Of a stretch of 64,000 nucleotides of DNA, positions 1-10,673 are shown one piece after another; position 1 is the first letter of the stretch; every line of letters starts with the position of its first letter. The notes under the pieces are model-generated. The model saw only the letters and a list, made by a program, of their open reading frames with translations. It was not told where the DNA came from and did no database searches. Source of the stretch: Scalesia atractyloides (Eukaryota > Streptophyta > Magnoliopsida > Asterales > Asteraceae); NCBI GenBank assembly GCA_947069175.1, contig CAMTDV010001633.1, forward strand, positions 61,238,102-61,302,101. Reading direction: 5' to 3'. The translations under genes were made by a program, and so were the position numbers.

Positions 1-372
1 ACTTACGCACCGTATATCATATAAGGAATGTAGAAAAACGAATTATATATTTATTCGAGAACTAACGAGGCATGAGTTTAAGGGTGGATGAAAAGCCGAC
101 AAATAACTTACTTATTTCTCGTAGCCTTTCTCCTTATATGCAATTTGGTGCTCAAATTTTGACGCTTTAATCTTTTTTCTCAACTACAAGACAATACTGC
201 GGGAAAATTTCTTTATCCATGTATTTGAAAATAACTCAAAATCTCGCAAGACATTACGCGTCTTCGCCGTATCAATCGGTTGTCAACACATGTCCCTCTA
301 GTCTAGTTTTTAGCTAACAGTTTTGACAGATTAAAGTACATTAGACGTCGGATCTCGTCATCTTGACCCTTG
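1..372. other. Intergenic, nothing recognised
   Basis: AT-rich sequence with no convincing coding region on either strand. It is the left flank of the first hAT element. Confidence 0.5.
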
Positions 373-380
373 GTAAAATG

Positions 381-1545
381 TAGTGATGGCAATCAAACCC
401 GAACCCAATGGATAAACCCGAAACCCGACTCATTTGGGACGGGTTTAGGGTTGGATAAACGGGTTTGGGACTAGTTTTTATTTTTTTCGCGGGTTTGGGA
501 CGGGTTTAGGATTTGGTGATATACCCATTTACCTGACCCGATTACCCGATAAAATGTACCCGTTTACCCGATTGTATACCCGACATAATTTATTTTATTT
601 TTTTAAATATGTATATATATAATACACCCATTGTGTATACACATAGGTATTTTATTCCGTATACATTTTTATAGTGATAATATTAAATATTAAATGTAAC
701 TGATTAGTAGTTACTCGTAGTGGTGAGCATGGTGCGGTTTGGTTCGGTTATTGCCTATAACCGAAACCATAACCGCATACTTCCGTTATCAAAAAATCAT
801 AAACATCCGGTTCGGTTAATGCGGTTTTGGTTAATCGGTTATCTGCGGTTAATGTGGTTTCGGTTCGGTTATAGGTCGGTTATTTTATTGTTTCCAAAGT
901 TAGGTTTTAAATGTGTGGGTTATGCAAATACATACGCTAAAAATAAATATACACAAGCTCGTATAATTATCAATCATATTTTACTTCCACGTGTTATGTG
1001 GAAGCATACATACGAACACAAAGTGTCTAGAGTTTTAAATTTAATGAGGCTGGATCATTGTTAAAAGACTTAAACACTTCACCAAATAAAAAATATGGAT
1101 TGGGTCATGGTTAAACACTAAAACATTAACTTAAAAACCTATGGTCTAATGGATTCGGACATGTTTAAAACATTCGGTTCGGTTCGGTTATTTACAGTTA
1201 TGAAACTAATAATAACCATAACCGAACCACAACATGCGGTTATCAAAAATATAAATAACCGACCCCTCTATTATTTTGGTTATTTCGGTTCTGTTTTTTT
1301 TGGTTTGCGGTTCGGTTATTTCGGTTTTATGCTCACCCCTAGTTACTCGATAGATACCCGATGGGTTTTGGGTCAGGTATAACAAACAGGAAATTTTTTT
1401 AAATTAACGACTTTACCTGAAACCCGCGGGTATACCCGATACCCGATGGGTATTTACCTGCTATAAACTCGACGGGTTTTGAGACAAACTTATATAATCA
1501 GGTTTGGATTTGGAATTACCTAAACCCAACCCGTTGTCATCCCTA
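381..1545. mobile_element. Non-autonomous hAT-type element, outer copy
   Basis: The ends are inverted: TAGTGATGGCAA on the left and TTGTCATCCCTA on the right. The element is flanked by an exact 8-bp duplication GTAAAATG at 373-380 and 1546-1553, the target size of hAT transposons. The interior is built from many short GGGTTT/AAACCC and ACCCG motifs on both strands. No transposase is present. A second hAT element is inserted inside it at 718-1341, so without the insert it is about 540 bp, matching the related copy at 3891-4451. Confidence 0.88.
718..1341. mobile_element. Non-autonomous hAT-type element nested in the outer hAT copy
   Basis: The termini are TAGTGGTGAGCA and TGCTCACCCCTA, inverted copies of each other, flanked by an exact 8-bp duplication GTTACTCG at 710-717 and 1342-1349. 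The interior is dominated by subterminal CGGTTCGGTT / AACCGAAC motifs. Open frames across this region are by-products of the repeats. The exact duplication and intact ends make it the younger of the two nested insertions. Confidence 0.9.
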
Positions 1546-1553
1546 GTAAAATG

Positions 1554-2689
1554 TGTTATTTTTAAAGATACGACTAAATTTAGGGCTAGTTAAGAGAAAA
1601 GGTTGTACACATGCGTTTTCTAATCTTCTGATATAGTAAAAATCTTTATACAAAAGTACGTTGATAGCTTTTCTTCAATTTAATATCTAGACATCAGAAA
1701 TATCTTAATACATGTTTAACGATGTTCAAGAAATACAAACCCGAAGTGAATTACATGTATTGATCATTTCTTAAGAAAAAAAAAAGTTGGTTATTCAAAA
1801 TGTAATTAGTCCATATAATAAGGGGTTTAGTGTTAAATTAATTAATAAATAAGGCGACATGATGTGAAGGGGGCAGCCATTAGGGGGTCACCAAGAAGTC
1901 ATTACCCAATGCACATTAGCCATCTACGGTCAATTTGGCTGAATCAAGGAACCACCCTTGTGACTTGGTTGCTATTTACGTATTACCAAAGGGTACACAT
2001 GTAGGACCCGGTCCAACACCAAGTGCACTTCACATGGACCGTCATGGGTCAAATTCTCATCCCCGCGTCCCCACATCAACTTGGCCGGCTGGAACCACTC
2101 ATAAAAAAAATAAATAAATAAAATAATAAATAACAAATAGACCACAATGAATCATCCCATGTGATTCACATTTGAAAATTCCGACTGCCTCTTGAGTAAT
2201 AAACATGAAAAACAGAAAATGGTCTTCTTGTACTTCAACATGTATATATCAAATCTCGTTTATTGTATGTCTCTACCTAACCTTACATTCATGAATCGGT
2301 GCATATGTGTTTAACGATTATTAGTTGAAGACTTGAAGTTCATTTCGATTACTTTGAGAGTTGTTGGTTGAGAACTCGATGTTGATAGTAAGTGGATCGA
2401 GCGAGTATCCGAATTCTAAAGAAAAATCATAATTTATAATCCAAGTCCATACATATTGATTGATAGACAAGACTGCTATTTATTTGCTGAATAGATAGAC
2501 TCAGAGACACAAAATCATGACTATATTTAGTAAGTTTTTATGTCTTGATGGAAAAGTGTTGAACTAGCATGGGATTGTGGCCTTATGAAGATCAACTATA
2601 GAATCATAGGAGTGTATAAATGGTAATCGTTACTCGTTATTTAAAAAATAAGTTAACTTTGAGTATTTTATTTGTGAGTGAGATTATAT
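1554..2689. other. Intergenic, nothing recognised
   Basis: No supported gene. A short open frame at 1935-2117 has no recognisable domain. The sequence is unique-looking and AT-rich. Confidence 0.4.
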
Positions 2690-2846
2690 GAGGGCCTCTG
2701 GCCTAGCGGTATTTAGGTGTTGTATAAAGTTTTGCCTTTTCAAGTGGTAAGGGTTCAAATCCATGCGACGGACAAAAAATATGTAGTTTAGTCTAAAATT
2801 AAATAGTGTGTGAGACGTCGGTCTTAAAAAAGTTATTCAAAATACA
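2690..2846 (+). repeat. Possible SINE (tRNA-like Pol III head)
   Basis: An A-box-like TGGCCTAGCGG at the start is followed about 55 bp later by a B-box-like GGTTCAAATCC, the spacing of an internal RNA polymerase III promoter. The acceptor stem does not close as a real tRNA, so a SINE head is more likely than a tRNA gene. No clear target duplication was found. Confidence 0.4.
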
Positions 2847-3267
2847 CAATGAGTTAAACGAGTCATTCATGTAGAAATTGCTAACTTAGAACATATCCAG
2901 TTAAGCCCACTTTTTACCACCACAACAGTTCTCGTCACCTCCACCACCCCCCGCCGTGTGGAGGGGCGCAGGATAGGTGCCCCTCTCCGAATTTTTCGCT
3001 CAGTAGTGTTATATATATGTAGTTTTCATATATAAAATTTTGGGTATATACGTTAAAGCCCGGACCAGATTGCCTAAACCCACAGCTTGTCAGGCTTAAT
3101 TGTGTGCCATATGATATTATGTGGATTAAGATTAGTGAAGTAAAAAACTGCAAACAGGCTAATAGTGTTTAAGGAAAAAAGAAATAATAAAGGAGGCAGG
3201 AGCAAGTTGGCTAACCGGATAAGCAGCCAATAAAGTTTTTTAGGTAGGCATAGGTTGTTGAGATTTT
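2847..3267. other. Intergenic, nothing recognised
   Basis: Contains a C-rich tract at 2940-2990 and AT-rich sequence. No gene or element boundary could be supported. Confidence 0.4.
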
Positions 3268-3748
3268 ATATTATTTAATTTAATATAAACTCCTGCTGCT
3301 TAAATAAAGCTGAATGTATAAAGCTGTTTTGGATTAAGAATATTATATATCTCTTTCTGTTTTAAGAAGGTGATACTAGAAAATGGATCATGAAAAATAA
3401 AGAGAACAAAATATACTTAAACGAAGGAATATACCACATTTTATTATAAATTTGCAATTTCAATCAAATTCATGTGTTAAATAACTTCAATTAAATTAAA
3501 ATTAATATTAATATGCTTGAAGCTCGAATCACCCCCCTAATATTCTATGCTCCTACTTTCAAAATGCATGCATCGATTTTAAAGGAATATCAAAGGTGTA
3601 AAATCAAAACCTTTTTCAACAGTGGTGATTATATTTTAAATGTTGTTATTTATGTGTAGAATAATATAAGGAATAGAATAAATTACACGAATAGTTTAAA
3701 TGGTATTTTTTACATCGCATGTTTAGTCTTTTGTTTTTATATAGTTTC

Positions 3749-3750
<2 letters not shown>

Positions 3751-3787
<37 letters not shown>
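3751..3787. repeat. (TA)n microsatellite
   Basis: About 18 TA units between two copies of ATATAGTTTCCA. The matching place in duplication copy 2 (about 5500-5510) has only a few bases, so the expansion arose after the duplication. Confidence 0.9.
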
Positions 3788-3789
<2 letters not shown>

Positions 3790-3890
3790 TCCACTATTTC
3801 ACTACCTAAAAAACTAAACCTTGTCTATAATCAGTAGGATTTAAAAGAAAATAACCAAACTTTAGTATGTACCAAACAACCCATAACATG

Positions 3891-4451
3891 TAGGGATGGC
3901 ACTGGGTTGGGTTGGGTTTGGGACGGGTTTAGGTAATCCCAAACCTAAACCCGGTTAGATAAGCTTGTCTCAAAACCCGTCGGGTTTCTAGCGGATAAAT
4001 ACCTATCGGGTATCGGGTTTACCTGCGGGTTTCGGGTAAACCCGTTAATTATAAAAAAGTTACCTGTGTTGGTATACCTGACCCAAAACCCATCGGGTAT
4101 CTATCAAGTAACATTGATCAGTTACGTTTAATTATATCACTATAAAAATGTATGAAATAATTACAATGTATACGAAATAAAATATCTATATGTATAAGAA
4201 ATGGGTATATCATATATAGACATATTTAAAAATATAAAAGAAATTATGCCGAGTATACAATCGGGTAAAGGGGTACACATTATCGGGTAATTGGGTCGGG
4301 TAAATGGGTATATCACCAAATCCCAGACTCGTCCCAAACCTGCGAAAAAAATAAAAACCTGTCCCAAACCCAAATATCCGACCCCAAACCCGTCCCAAAT
4401 GAGTCAGGTTTCGGGTTTACCCATCGATTTCGGCTTTGATTGCCATCCCTA
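3891..4451. mobile_element. Non-autonomous hAT-type element
   Basis: The termini are TAGGGATGGCA and TGCCATCCCTA. The flanks are ATAACATG (3883-3890) and ATAGCATG (4452-4459), an 8-bp duplication with one mismatch. The inside has the same ACCCG/GGGTTT composition as the outer element at 381-1545, so it is the same family, here without a nested insert. No coding capacity. Confidence 0.85.
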
Positions 4452-6072
4452 ATAGCATGTCAGATTTAAAACGGGCTATTACGTCAAATTAAACTGAAAA
4501 TTCGTTTGGATTTAGGGCCTTTATCAATTAGTCGGCCCAATAATCTTAATCGAAATAATTGCATAGAAAATAATATATTTTCCGGAATTTCCCTTCTTAA
4601 TATGTATATGTCTTCATCGGTAAAGTTATCATACAAAGTCTTCTAAATTTAGGAAGGGTACGAAGAAATAATAGATCGCAAAATATAACACAATGCTGAG
4701 AAATATAACACAGTGTCTAAGAAAAAAGACACAATGAATCGAAAAAAAAAAAACAGAATATTGCACAAATAAAAAAAGACAATGCTGAATAAAAAGACAA
4801 AATGATATAAACAAATATTCTAAAATCTACAAATTAAAAATTTAAAAGCCAAAGGCTAAATCTCATATTAGTTTCAATGTCTCTTGAATAAGTTCAATCA
4901 AAATCCTTTTGATACATTGCTTACGACTTTCTATTATTGAAAGACTATATATTTGAAACTTACCCAACTTTATTAGGCTTTCCATAATTCCAAACAAATT
5001 CACTTGTACTTTTTAGTGAATATTATATTATTTAATAAACTGCTGCTTAAATAAAGCTGAATGTATAAATCTGTTTTGGATTAAGAATATTATATATCTT
5101 ATTCTGTTTTAAGAAGGTGACACTAGAAAATGGATCACGAAAATAAAGAGAACAAAATAAACTTAAACGATGGAATATACCACATTTTATTATAAATGTA
5201 TAATGTATAATTCCAATAAAATTCATGTGTTAAATAATTAAAATTTATATATTAATATGCTTGAAGCTCAAATCACCCCCAATATTCCATGCTCCTACTT
5301 TCAAAATGCATGCATCGATTTTAAAGGAATATCAGAGGTTTAAAATCAAATCCTTTTTCAACAGCGGTGAATTTATTTTAAATGTTATTTATATAAATGT
5401 ACTTATAACACGTGTTTCTTATTTACACGTGTGTGGTACAAGAATAGTTTATATGGTAATTTTATATCGCACGTAAGCATGTTTAGTGTTCTTTTAAATC
5501 ACAAATATAGTTGCCACTATTTTAACTACCTAAAAGAACTTTGTCTATAATCAGCATGATCATACAATTTGGTATGTTGATAATACGTGGTTAGATGCTT
5601 TTGAAAAGTTTATAGCGTTGGCGTTCAATTATTTGATAATAAGAGGAGACAACAAATATATCAGATAGATAGATGACACTAAATAAAGAAGCGACAATTT
5701 TGATATTTTGACACGGTGAAAGTTAAATTCACCTTGATATCTATCTCTCTTAAGGACGGTGGAAATGTAGTGTTTATAATTTTATAATACTCATTGCTAA
5801 TTGTTTTATTATTTCTAAACATTTTTGGCTATTCAGGTTTATAATGTAGGTTGGAGTAGAGATGGGCATAATCGGGTTTTATTATTACCCGGAACCGGTT
5901 TCAACCCGGACCCGGTTCTGCTTGGATGTCATTGGAACCGGGTATGGTGTGGAACCGGGTCTAATTCCTACCCGGGTTCACACCCAAGAATATGGAACCG
6001 TGTAGAACCGGGTACGGGTATTATGGAACCGGGTATGGTGTGGAACCGTGTATGGTGCGGAACCGGTTTCTG

Positions 6073-6300
6073 ATAGTGTTGGGAACCGGTTCCTGACAGT
6101 CAAAACCTGGCTTTTTTACTGTTCAGAACCGGTTCCTGACAGTCAAAACCTGACTTTTACTGTTCAGAACCGCTGTTCCTGACAGTCAAAACCTGACTTT
6201 CACTGTTCAGAACCGGTTCATGATAAAAATGTTACCGTTGGAACCGGTTCCTGATAAATATTACCGTTGGAACCGGTTCCTGATTACAGAATCGGTTTTT
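6073..6300 (+). repeat. Subterminal tandem repeats of the hAT element
   Basis: Three successive units of about 50 bp each contain GTTCCTGACAGTCAAAACCT followed by a CTGTTCAGAACC box. Two shorter TTACCGTTGGAACCGG units follow. A duplicated segment ending CGGTTTTTCTATATAAAC then appears twice (around 6312 and 6357), giving two TATA-like boxes ahead of the ORF. Confidence 0.75.
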
Positions 6301-6376
6301 CTATATAAACCCCTTTACACTTTACACTTTACAGAATCGGTTTTTCTATATAAACTTAACACTTTAACAAGAGATA

Positions 6377-6586
6377 ATGATGGCTTGCAACGATGAGGTC
6401 GTGGTTGTTTTGGAAACCAAAAGAAACCCCGCTATTTGGAAGCACTTTGACTTGTGCTTGATGTCGGATAGCCATGAAATGGCTAGATGCAAGGGGTGCG
6501 GGAAGTTCATGAAGGCGGCGGCCAACTTGACGCTCAAGAAACACACCGACCACCATTGTTCGGTGACAAAGGCGAAAAAACAATGA
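6377..6586 (+). CDS. BED-type zinc-finger peptide, hAT transposase N-terminus
   Basis: A 69-residue ORF. After about 16 residues it reads NPAIWKHFDL, then ARCKGCGKF and LTLKKHTDHHC, giving the BED finger pattern of a Trp/Phe start, CX2C pair, Leu, and a terminal His/His-Cys group. In plant hAT transposases this domain binds the element ends. The normal protein is several hundred residues longer; here a stop follows about 13 residues after the finger and no RNase H-like core or hAT C-terminal domain is found. A TATA-like CTATATAAAC lies about 25-30 bp upstream of the first ATG. It is either a decaying fragment or a short DNA-binding peptide; the sequence alone does not decide. Confidence 0.7.
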   Translation: MMACNDEVVVVLETKRNPAIWKHFDLCLMSDSHEMARCKGCGKFMKAAANLTLKKHTDHHCSVTKAKKQ

Positions 6587-7110
6587 AAAGGGTGAAGCAT
6601 CCGGGACCGGGTCATCGAAAGTTTAGTTTGTTTTATGTATTGTAAACCCATTTGTGTTTTATGATTAGTATGTTTAGTGTTTTATATGTTTTGTTTAACG
6701 TTTCTTGTTTAGGTTGTTTGTGTAACCGGGTACTTGTTTCTAACAAAGACTTATTAAAAAAACTCACATTAAAAATATATTGACGGCGGGTCTGGAAGGT
6801 TATCGTAGGAACAGGGTATGATAAGAACCGGTTACGGGTACAACCCAGGTACGGGTTGGAACCGGTTCCGGAACTTATTTTTTTCCAAAAATGTGGAACC
6901 GGGTAGGAACCATCGGGTATTTTGAACCCGGAACCGGTTCTACTATATGTCGGGTAGGAACCGGAACTGGTCCCAGGTAGGTTCCACCGGGTCGGGTTTG
7001 GAACCGGTTATTATGCCCATCTCTAGTTTGGAGTCGCCTTTCATTAAACTCATATTTTGTTTGGACTAAGACCAAGGGCCTTTATCAACTAGTCGGCCCA
7101 ATAATCCTTA

Positions 7111-9889
7111 TGAATGTAAAAACCAGTTTGGGCCCGCCGAACTGATTCCCGGCCAGAAATCGATCCACCAAAGCAACCTGTTTGGGCGGGTTCATAATCT
7201 CATTCTTTGAAACCGGCTTATAACCCGAACCACTTGAAATAAAGTATAAATCGAGTGTTGTATCTGTCTTCAATAAGTATTGCATGACCGAATAATTCAA
7301 GTAAGGGCGTACGGTAGGGAGGGTCCTTTTAAGTGGAAGACTCGTCTGGCTTCTTTGAGAAAAAGATATCAATTACGTAATCATCATATACGACACTTGA
7401 TTTATACTTTATTTTACTCATATGGATGATTATGAATTATGAGCGACATGGGTAAACATAACTTCCCGATGAGCGAATCGAGTATAAATCTATGATTACT
7501 ATGTGATTGAGATTGTTCTTGACAACACAAATGCAAGTTAGGAGTTTTAACCAATTAATTTATCAATATAGATTATTATCAGCCAATTATTTAAGATTTA
7601 GAATATAAGAAAACAATTAAAATCGTAAAAAAAACATATTATTACTTGTTGATAAGAAAACTACATAATCCATCATGTCATCAAACATATGCCACATTAG
7701 ACATTTGATTATGTTCGGTTTCGGCTTATTATTGTTATTATTAAAATCAATAATTCCTAATCTTTATCATAGGGTTTTTCATGAACCAAGCAAGATGAGA
7801 CAGTGTCAGCTTAAGCTCGATCTTAAAAGTAAACGAGTTAACTCGATTTCAAATACTTAACTAAGCTGAAAATTTATCTCTTTTGGTTCCAATTCAAGCT
7901 TTAAGAAAAATACTGAGCTTTCTACTTATAAAGAGAGGGAACCTTCAACTTTATGAATGAAGCGATGTGTAATTGTGCAAACACAAAACATAGAAGAAAT
8001 CATTATTATATTTAAAAAAAGGGGAGTTGTGGGCTACAATGATAATTGAGTTTTATAAATTGAACAACAAAGTTTTAATATTTGACATTTCAAACAAGTT
8101 ATTAGTACTTATCAAGAATAGTATAGTTTGATGGAAACAAAATTATTAGTATTTATCAAGAATAGTATAGTTTGATGGAGGGAAACGTTAAACAAACACG
8201 TGTTAGGGTTTGTTAGAGGTTTAGACATATGGCAAGTGCTTAAAGCAAAAAAACATAGTGTTCTTTTTTCTTTCTGTTTTTCTTTATACTGTTGTGACGT
8301 ATCAATTTTCATCCACGTTTCAATACAATTTTTTTCGAAGATGAATTGTGAAAGGTAACGTACAGGTAATCGAATCACAAACTTACATGTTATCAAAGCT
8401 ATCACAATTTTTTTATATAAAATGATATCGTGTACCCTTTTGGACATCACAACTTTATTTTTCGACTTTCATATTTCGATTGTTATATTGAGCATCAGTA
8501 TTGTACCAATGTCGTAATGCATCGAACCTATATCGATCGAATATTCGCCGGAACGCACGAGATATTACACTAGTAAAAGTTATAATTGCTAAAAATAAAG
8601 TCATTATAGTCAAATCCAACCTCTTTAAGATTTATGATAAGCTTTTGCCCACTTCTTTAAGAAAAAAATTGGTAATATATCTTCGAAAACAAAAGTTGAT
8701 AAGCTTTTCATCCACATTTCAACTCCTCCTTGATATAGTAAATCTTAAACGCTAACAGAAGTTCTGATGAAGACTTGAAAGATTTTTTTAAAGACTTTAA
8801 AGCTCTGTTAGAGAAGAAAGAAGGTCTGTTAGAGGTCAAAACTCTCATGAAGAATAAAGCATTTATGAGAAGACTAAACATTTGTTTAGGCCAAAATAGA
8901 TGTTTAGTGTCAACAAACAAAGGTTTTCCACAACAGATATTAGAACTACAACAGAGTCTATAAAACAGTTGCTGAGATTTTTTTAGAACAGATGTTAACA
9001 TCTGAGAATCTTTTTTGTTAGGAATATTCTTTGTCACTATCAGGGTGATGTCTGCCCTGGTGACTAACAGGCGTGTGTACTTACTAGAGATCTATTTATA
9101 ACTTCCACACTTTCCTTTTGTACGAACGACATATATTAGTTATTAGGCGGCCGGATGGGGGTGATAGTCATATTTTGTAATCGTGATCATTTGATTATAA
9201 CTGAAAACAATATGACAACTTTCCATATTTGTGATTATGTTTAATTTCCTTTCCATTCATCTTATTTCCGTATATAACAATAACACTTCATTGTTTCATT
9301 AAAAACACACATAAATACACACTCGGATCCTGACAATTACACCAGCCTTACCCATCTCTACATCCTATTGAGATGATTTTGGTATTCTTAATCTCATACA
9401 TCACATCCAATATGATTTCTCATACTAACTGGGCAATGGGTTACTAGGTTCACAACGACATTGGATCTTTGTTTATGATTTAAATTGGTTAATAATGCCT
9501 CTTGGGTTCGTCATCAAGAAAAACACGTCTTAGAATCAATCCTAAAACCGACTTAAAAACAACAAATACTCCGGTGTCACAAGGATATCACCAATGGACC
9601 CATGTTACAAGCATATACAGCGTCAAGACTCAATTAGTTAACGTACATCTCAGTGATTAAACTAAGACGATAAAAATCATAATTTCCCTTTAAGGCTGAT
9701 AACAAAGCTTGCGGCTTTCTCAAAATTGGCTTGTTTGTAAAAGACGAGCCAAGCTGGCTCAGTTTGAAAATGAAGAAAACCTAAGCCTAGGTAAGCTCGG
9801 CTCATTAGCTCATTCATTAGGTTTTTTAGCTGTCGTTCGTCTACTCAGAAGGTCACATTAAAAGTTTTGTAGTTTATTAATTTTTTATT
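7111..9889. other. Long intergenic stretch, no recognised gene
   Basis: AT-rich DNA with scattered short ORFs. The longest that looks protein-like runs on the minus strand at 7085-7372 (95 codons); I cannot assign it to a family. Around 8770-9020 there are several related short motifs (AGATGTTTAGTG, AACAGATGTTAACA) that could be the decayed end of a transposon, but no boundaries were found. Confidence 0.4.
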
Positions 9890-9958
9890 ACTTCTTTTTA
9901 AAGTAAACTTCATTAACAAACATCCCGACCCAAACGGGCAAGAGGCCAAAAAATATAC
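9890..9958 (-). mobile_element. LINE 3' tail fragment, left of the LTR insertion
   Basis: Read on the minus strand it contains GGCCTCTTGCCCG, GGGTCGGG, then TTTGTTAATGAAGTTTACT and an A-rich run, like the 3' end of plant LINEs. A 27-bp piece (9924-9950) is repeated exactly at 15439-15465 on the other side of the LTR element, so both flanks belong to one LINE, split by the insertion. Confidence 0.55.
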
Positions 9959-9963
9959 ACGCC

Positions 9964-10233
9964 TGATACGAACCAATCGGATTTTGGATAAATAACCCGT
10001 TATGTGGGTCAATCTCTAAAGAAAATAACAAGAAATAGACTTTGAGATAACTCTCTTTTTTAACTTTTCATCCATACCCTTTACTTCAAGTTATGTGCAA
10101 TATATAAACTTGCAAAGAAATAAAGGTTCCTAATAATTAGGGAAACATGGATATGCAGAATATGTAAACATGCAACAATTGCAAACGTGGGAACAACTTC
10201 TAGAAAGACTAATTCTTAGGATGACACGTATCA
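9964..10233 (-). repeat. 3' LTR of the small LTR element
   Basis: 270 bp, TG...CA. Colinear with the repeat at 15098-15433 but lacking that copy's tandem duplication. Confidence 0.8.
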
Positions 10234-10244
10234 TTCATCCTCGC

Positions 10245-10673
10245 TCAAACTATCCTTGTCCTCAAGGATGCAATCAAAAGATTCTTGATCATAGGCCACG
10301 GAGGCCGCCACTCGAGTCTTCCGGTAGCATTTGGAGTCGTTTTAGTGAGGTGCCACGGTAGGCGCCAATCTCCTCGCCTGGCGGCATTGAGAGTAATTTT
10401 ATTGAACCACCACGGTGGGCGCCAATCTCTTTCCCCTATCATTGATGAATTAGTATCATTTTTCATTAGTTTAGGCCTTTGCTTGAGTGAGATTTTTGAA
10501 TTGATTTTGTACCCATCAAGCTGTTCACCTACACAATCTTGACCTTTAGATCCTAGTGCTTGTTCCAAAGAGGATTCAACAGCATCTTCAGTTGTCTCAT
10601 GAAGCTTTTTGATCAAAGATGTTGAGAACACTTCTTTTCCTGCGACTCTAGGTTTGGTTGAATGTTTCATATT
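10245..10673 (-). pseudogene. Interior ORF with 19-residue tandem repeats, function unknown
   Basis: An open frame ending at 10245 whose upstream end is cut by the solo LTR at 10679. I do not recognise the protein family. The first part is acidic and Ser/Lys-rich; the C-terminal part is three copies of a repeat with exact 57-bp period (CCACGG anchors on the plus strand at 10296, 10353, 10410). On the protein the repeats are ERDWRPPW, RGDWRLPW and RLEWRPPW followed by a variable NKITLNA-like tail. The period is a multiple of three, so the frame is kept. It ends 11 bp from the LTR. It is probably the C-terminus of the single protein of this element. Confidence 0.5.

Larger units (their letters stand above)
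3268..4560. repeat. Segmental duplication, copy 1
   Basis: Sequence from about 3268 to 3850 recurs at about 5024-5560, in the same order and orientation. Examples are the stretch around CTTAAATAAAGCTGAATG (about 3298 and 5044) and the stretch around AAATGCATGCATCGATTTTA. A second shared block containing GGGCCTTTATCAA and GTCGGCCCAATAATC sits at about 4517-4552 and again at 7075-7110. Each copy has its own hAT insertion between the two blocks (3891-4451 here, 5857-7025 in copy 2). An LTR pair was considered, but no TG/CA ends, PBS or target duplication could be seen. Confidence 0.65.
5857..7025 (+). mobile_element. hAT transposon deletion derivative carrying a BED finger ORF
   Basis: The ends are TAGAGATGGGCATAAT and ATTATGCCCATCTCTA, perfect inverted repeats at the tips. 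The flanks GGTTGGAG (5849-5856) and GTTTGGAG (7026-7033) are an 8-bp duplication with one mismatch. Subterminal regions are packed with GGAACCGG motifs on both strands, typical of hAT transposase-binding regions. It encodes only an N-terminal BED zinc finger; the catalytic and dimerisation domains are missing, so it could move only with help from an autonomous relative. Confidence 0.88.
5024..7110. repeat. Segmental duplication, copy 2
   Basis: Second copy of the unit at 3268-4560. The homologous blocks are about 5024-5560 and 7075-7110, separated by unique sequence and the 1.17-kb hAT element at 5857-7025. See copy 1 for the shared landmarks. Confidence 0.6.

Noticed and set aside
2690..2846. 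tRNA gene
   Set aside because: A- and B-box-like motifs are present but no acceptor stem or anticodon arm closes; a SINE head fits better.
3268..5560. LTR pair of a small retrotransposon
   Set aside because: The direct repeats lack TG/CA ends, PBS, PPT and target duplication, and a second shared block continues far beyond them.
5825..6073. 82-codon frame rich in WNRV/GTGF repeats
   Set aside because: It is produced by the GGAACCGG subterminal repeats of the hAT element.
7085..7372. 95-codon minus-strand frame that looks protein-like
   Set aside because: No recognisable family, and its end overlaps the duplicated GTCGGCCCAATAATC block; kept only as a note.
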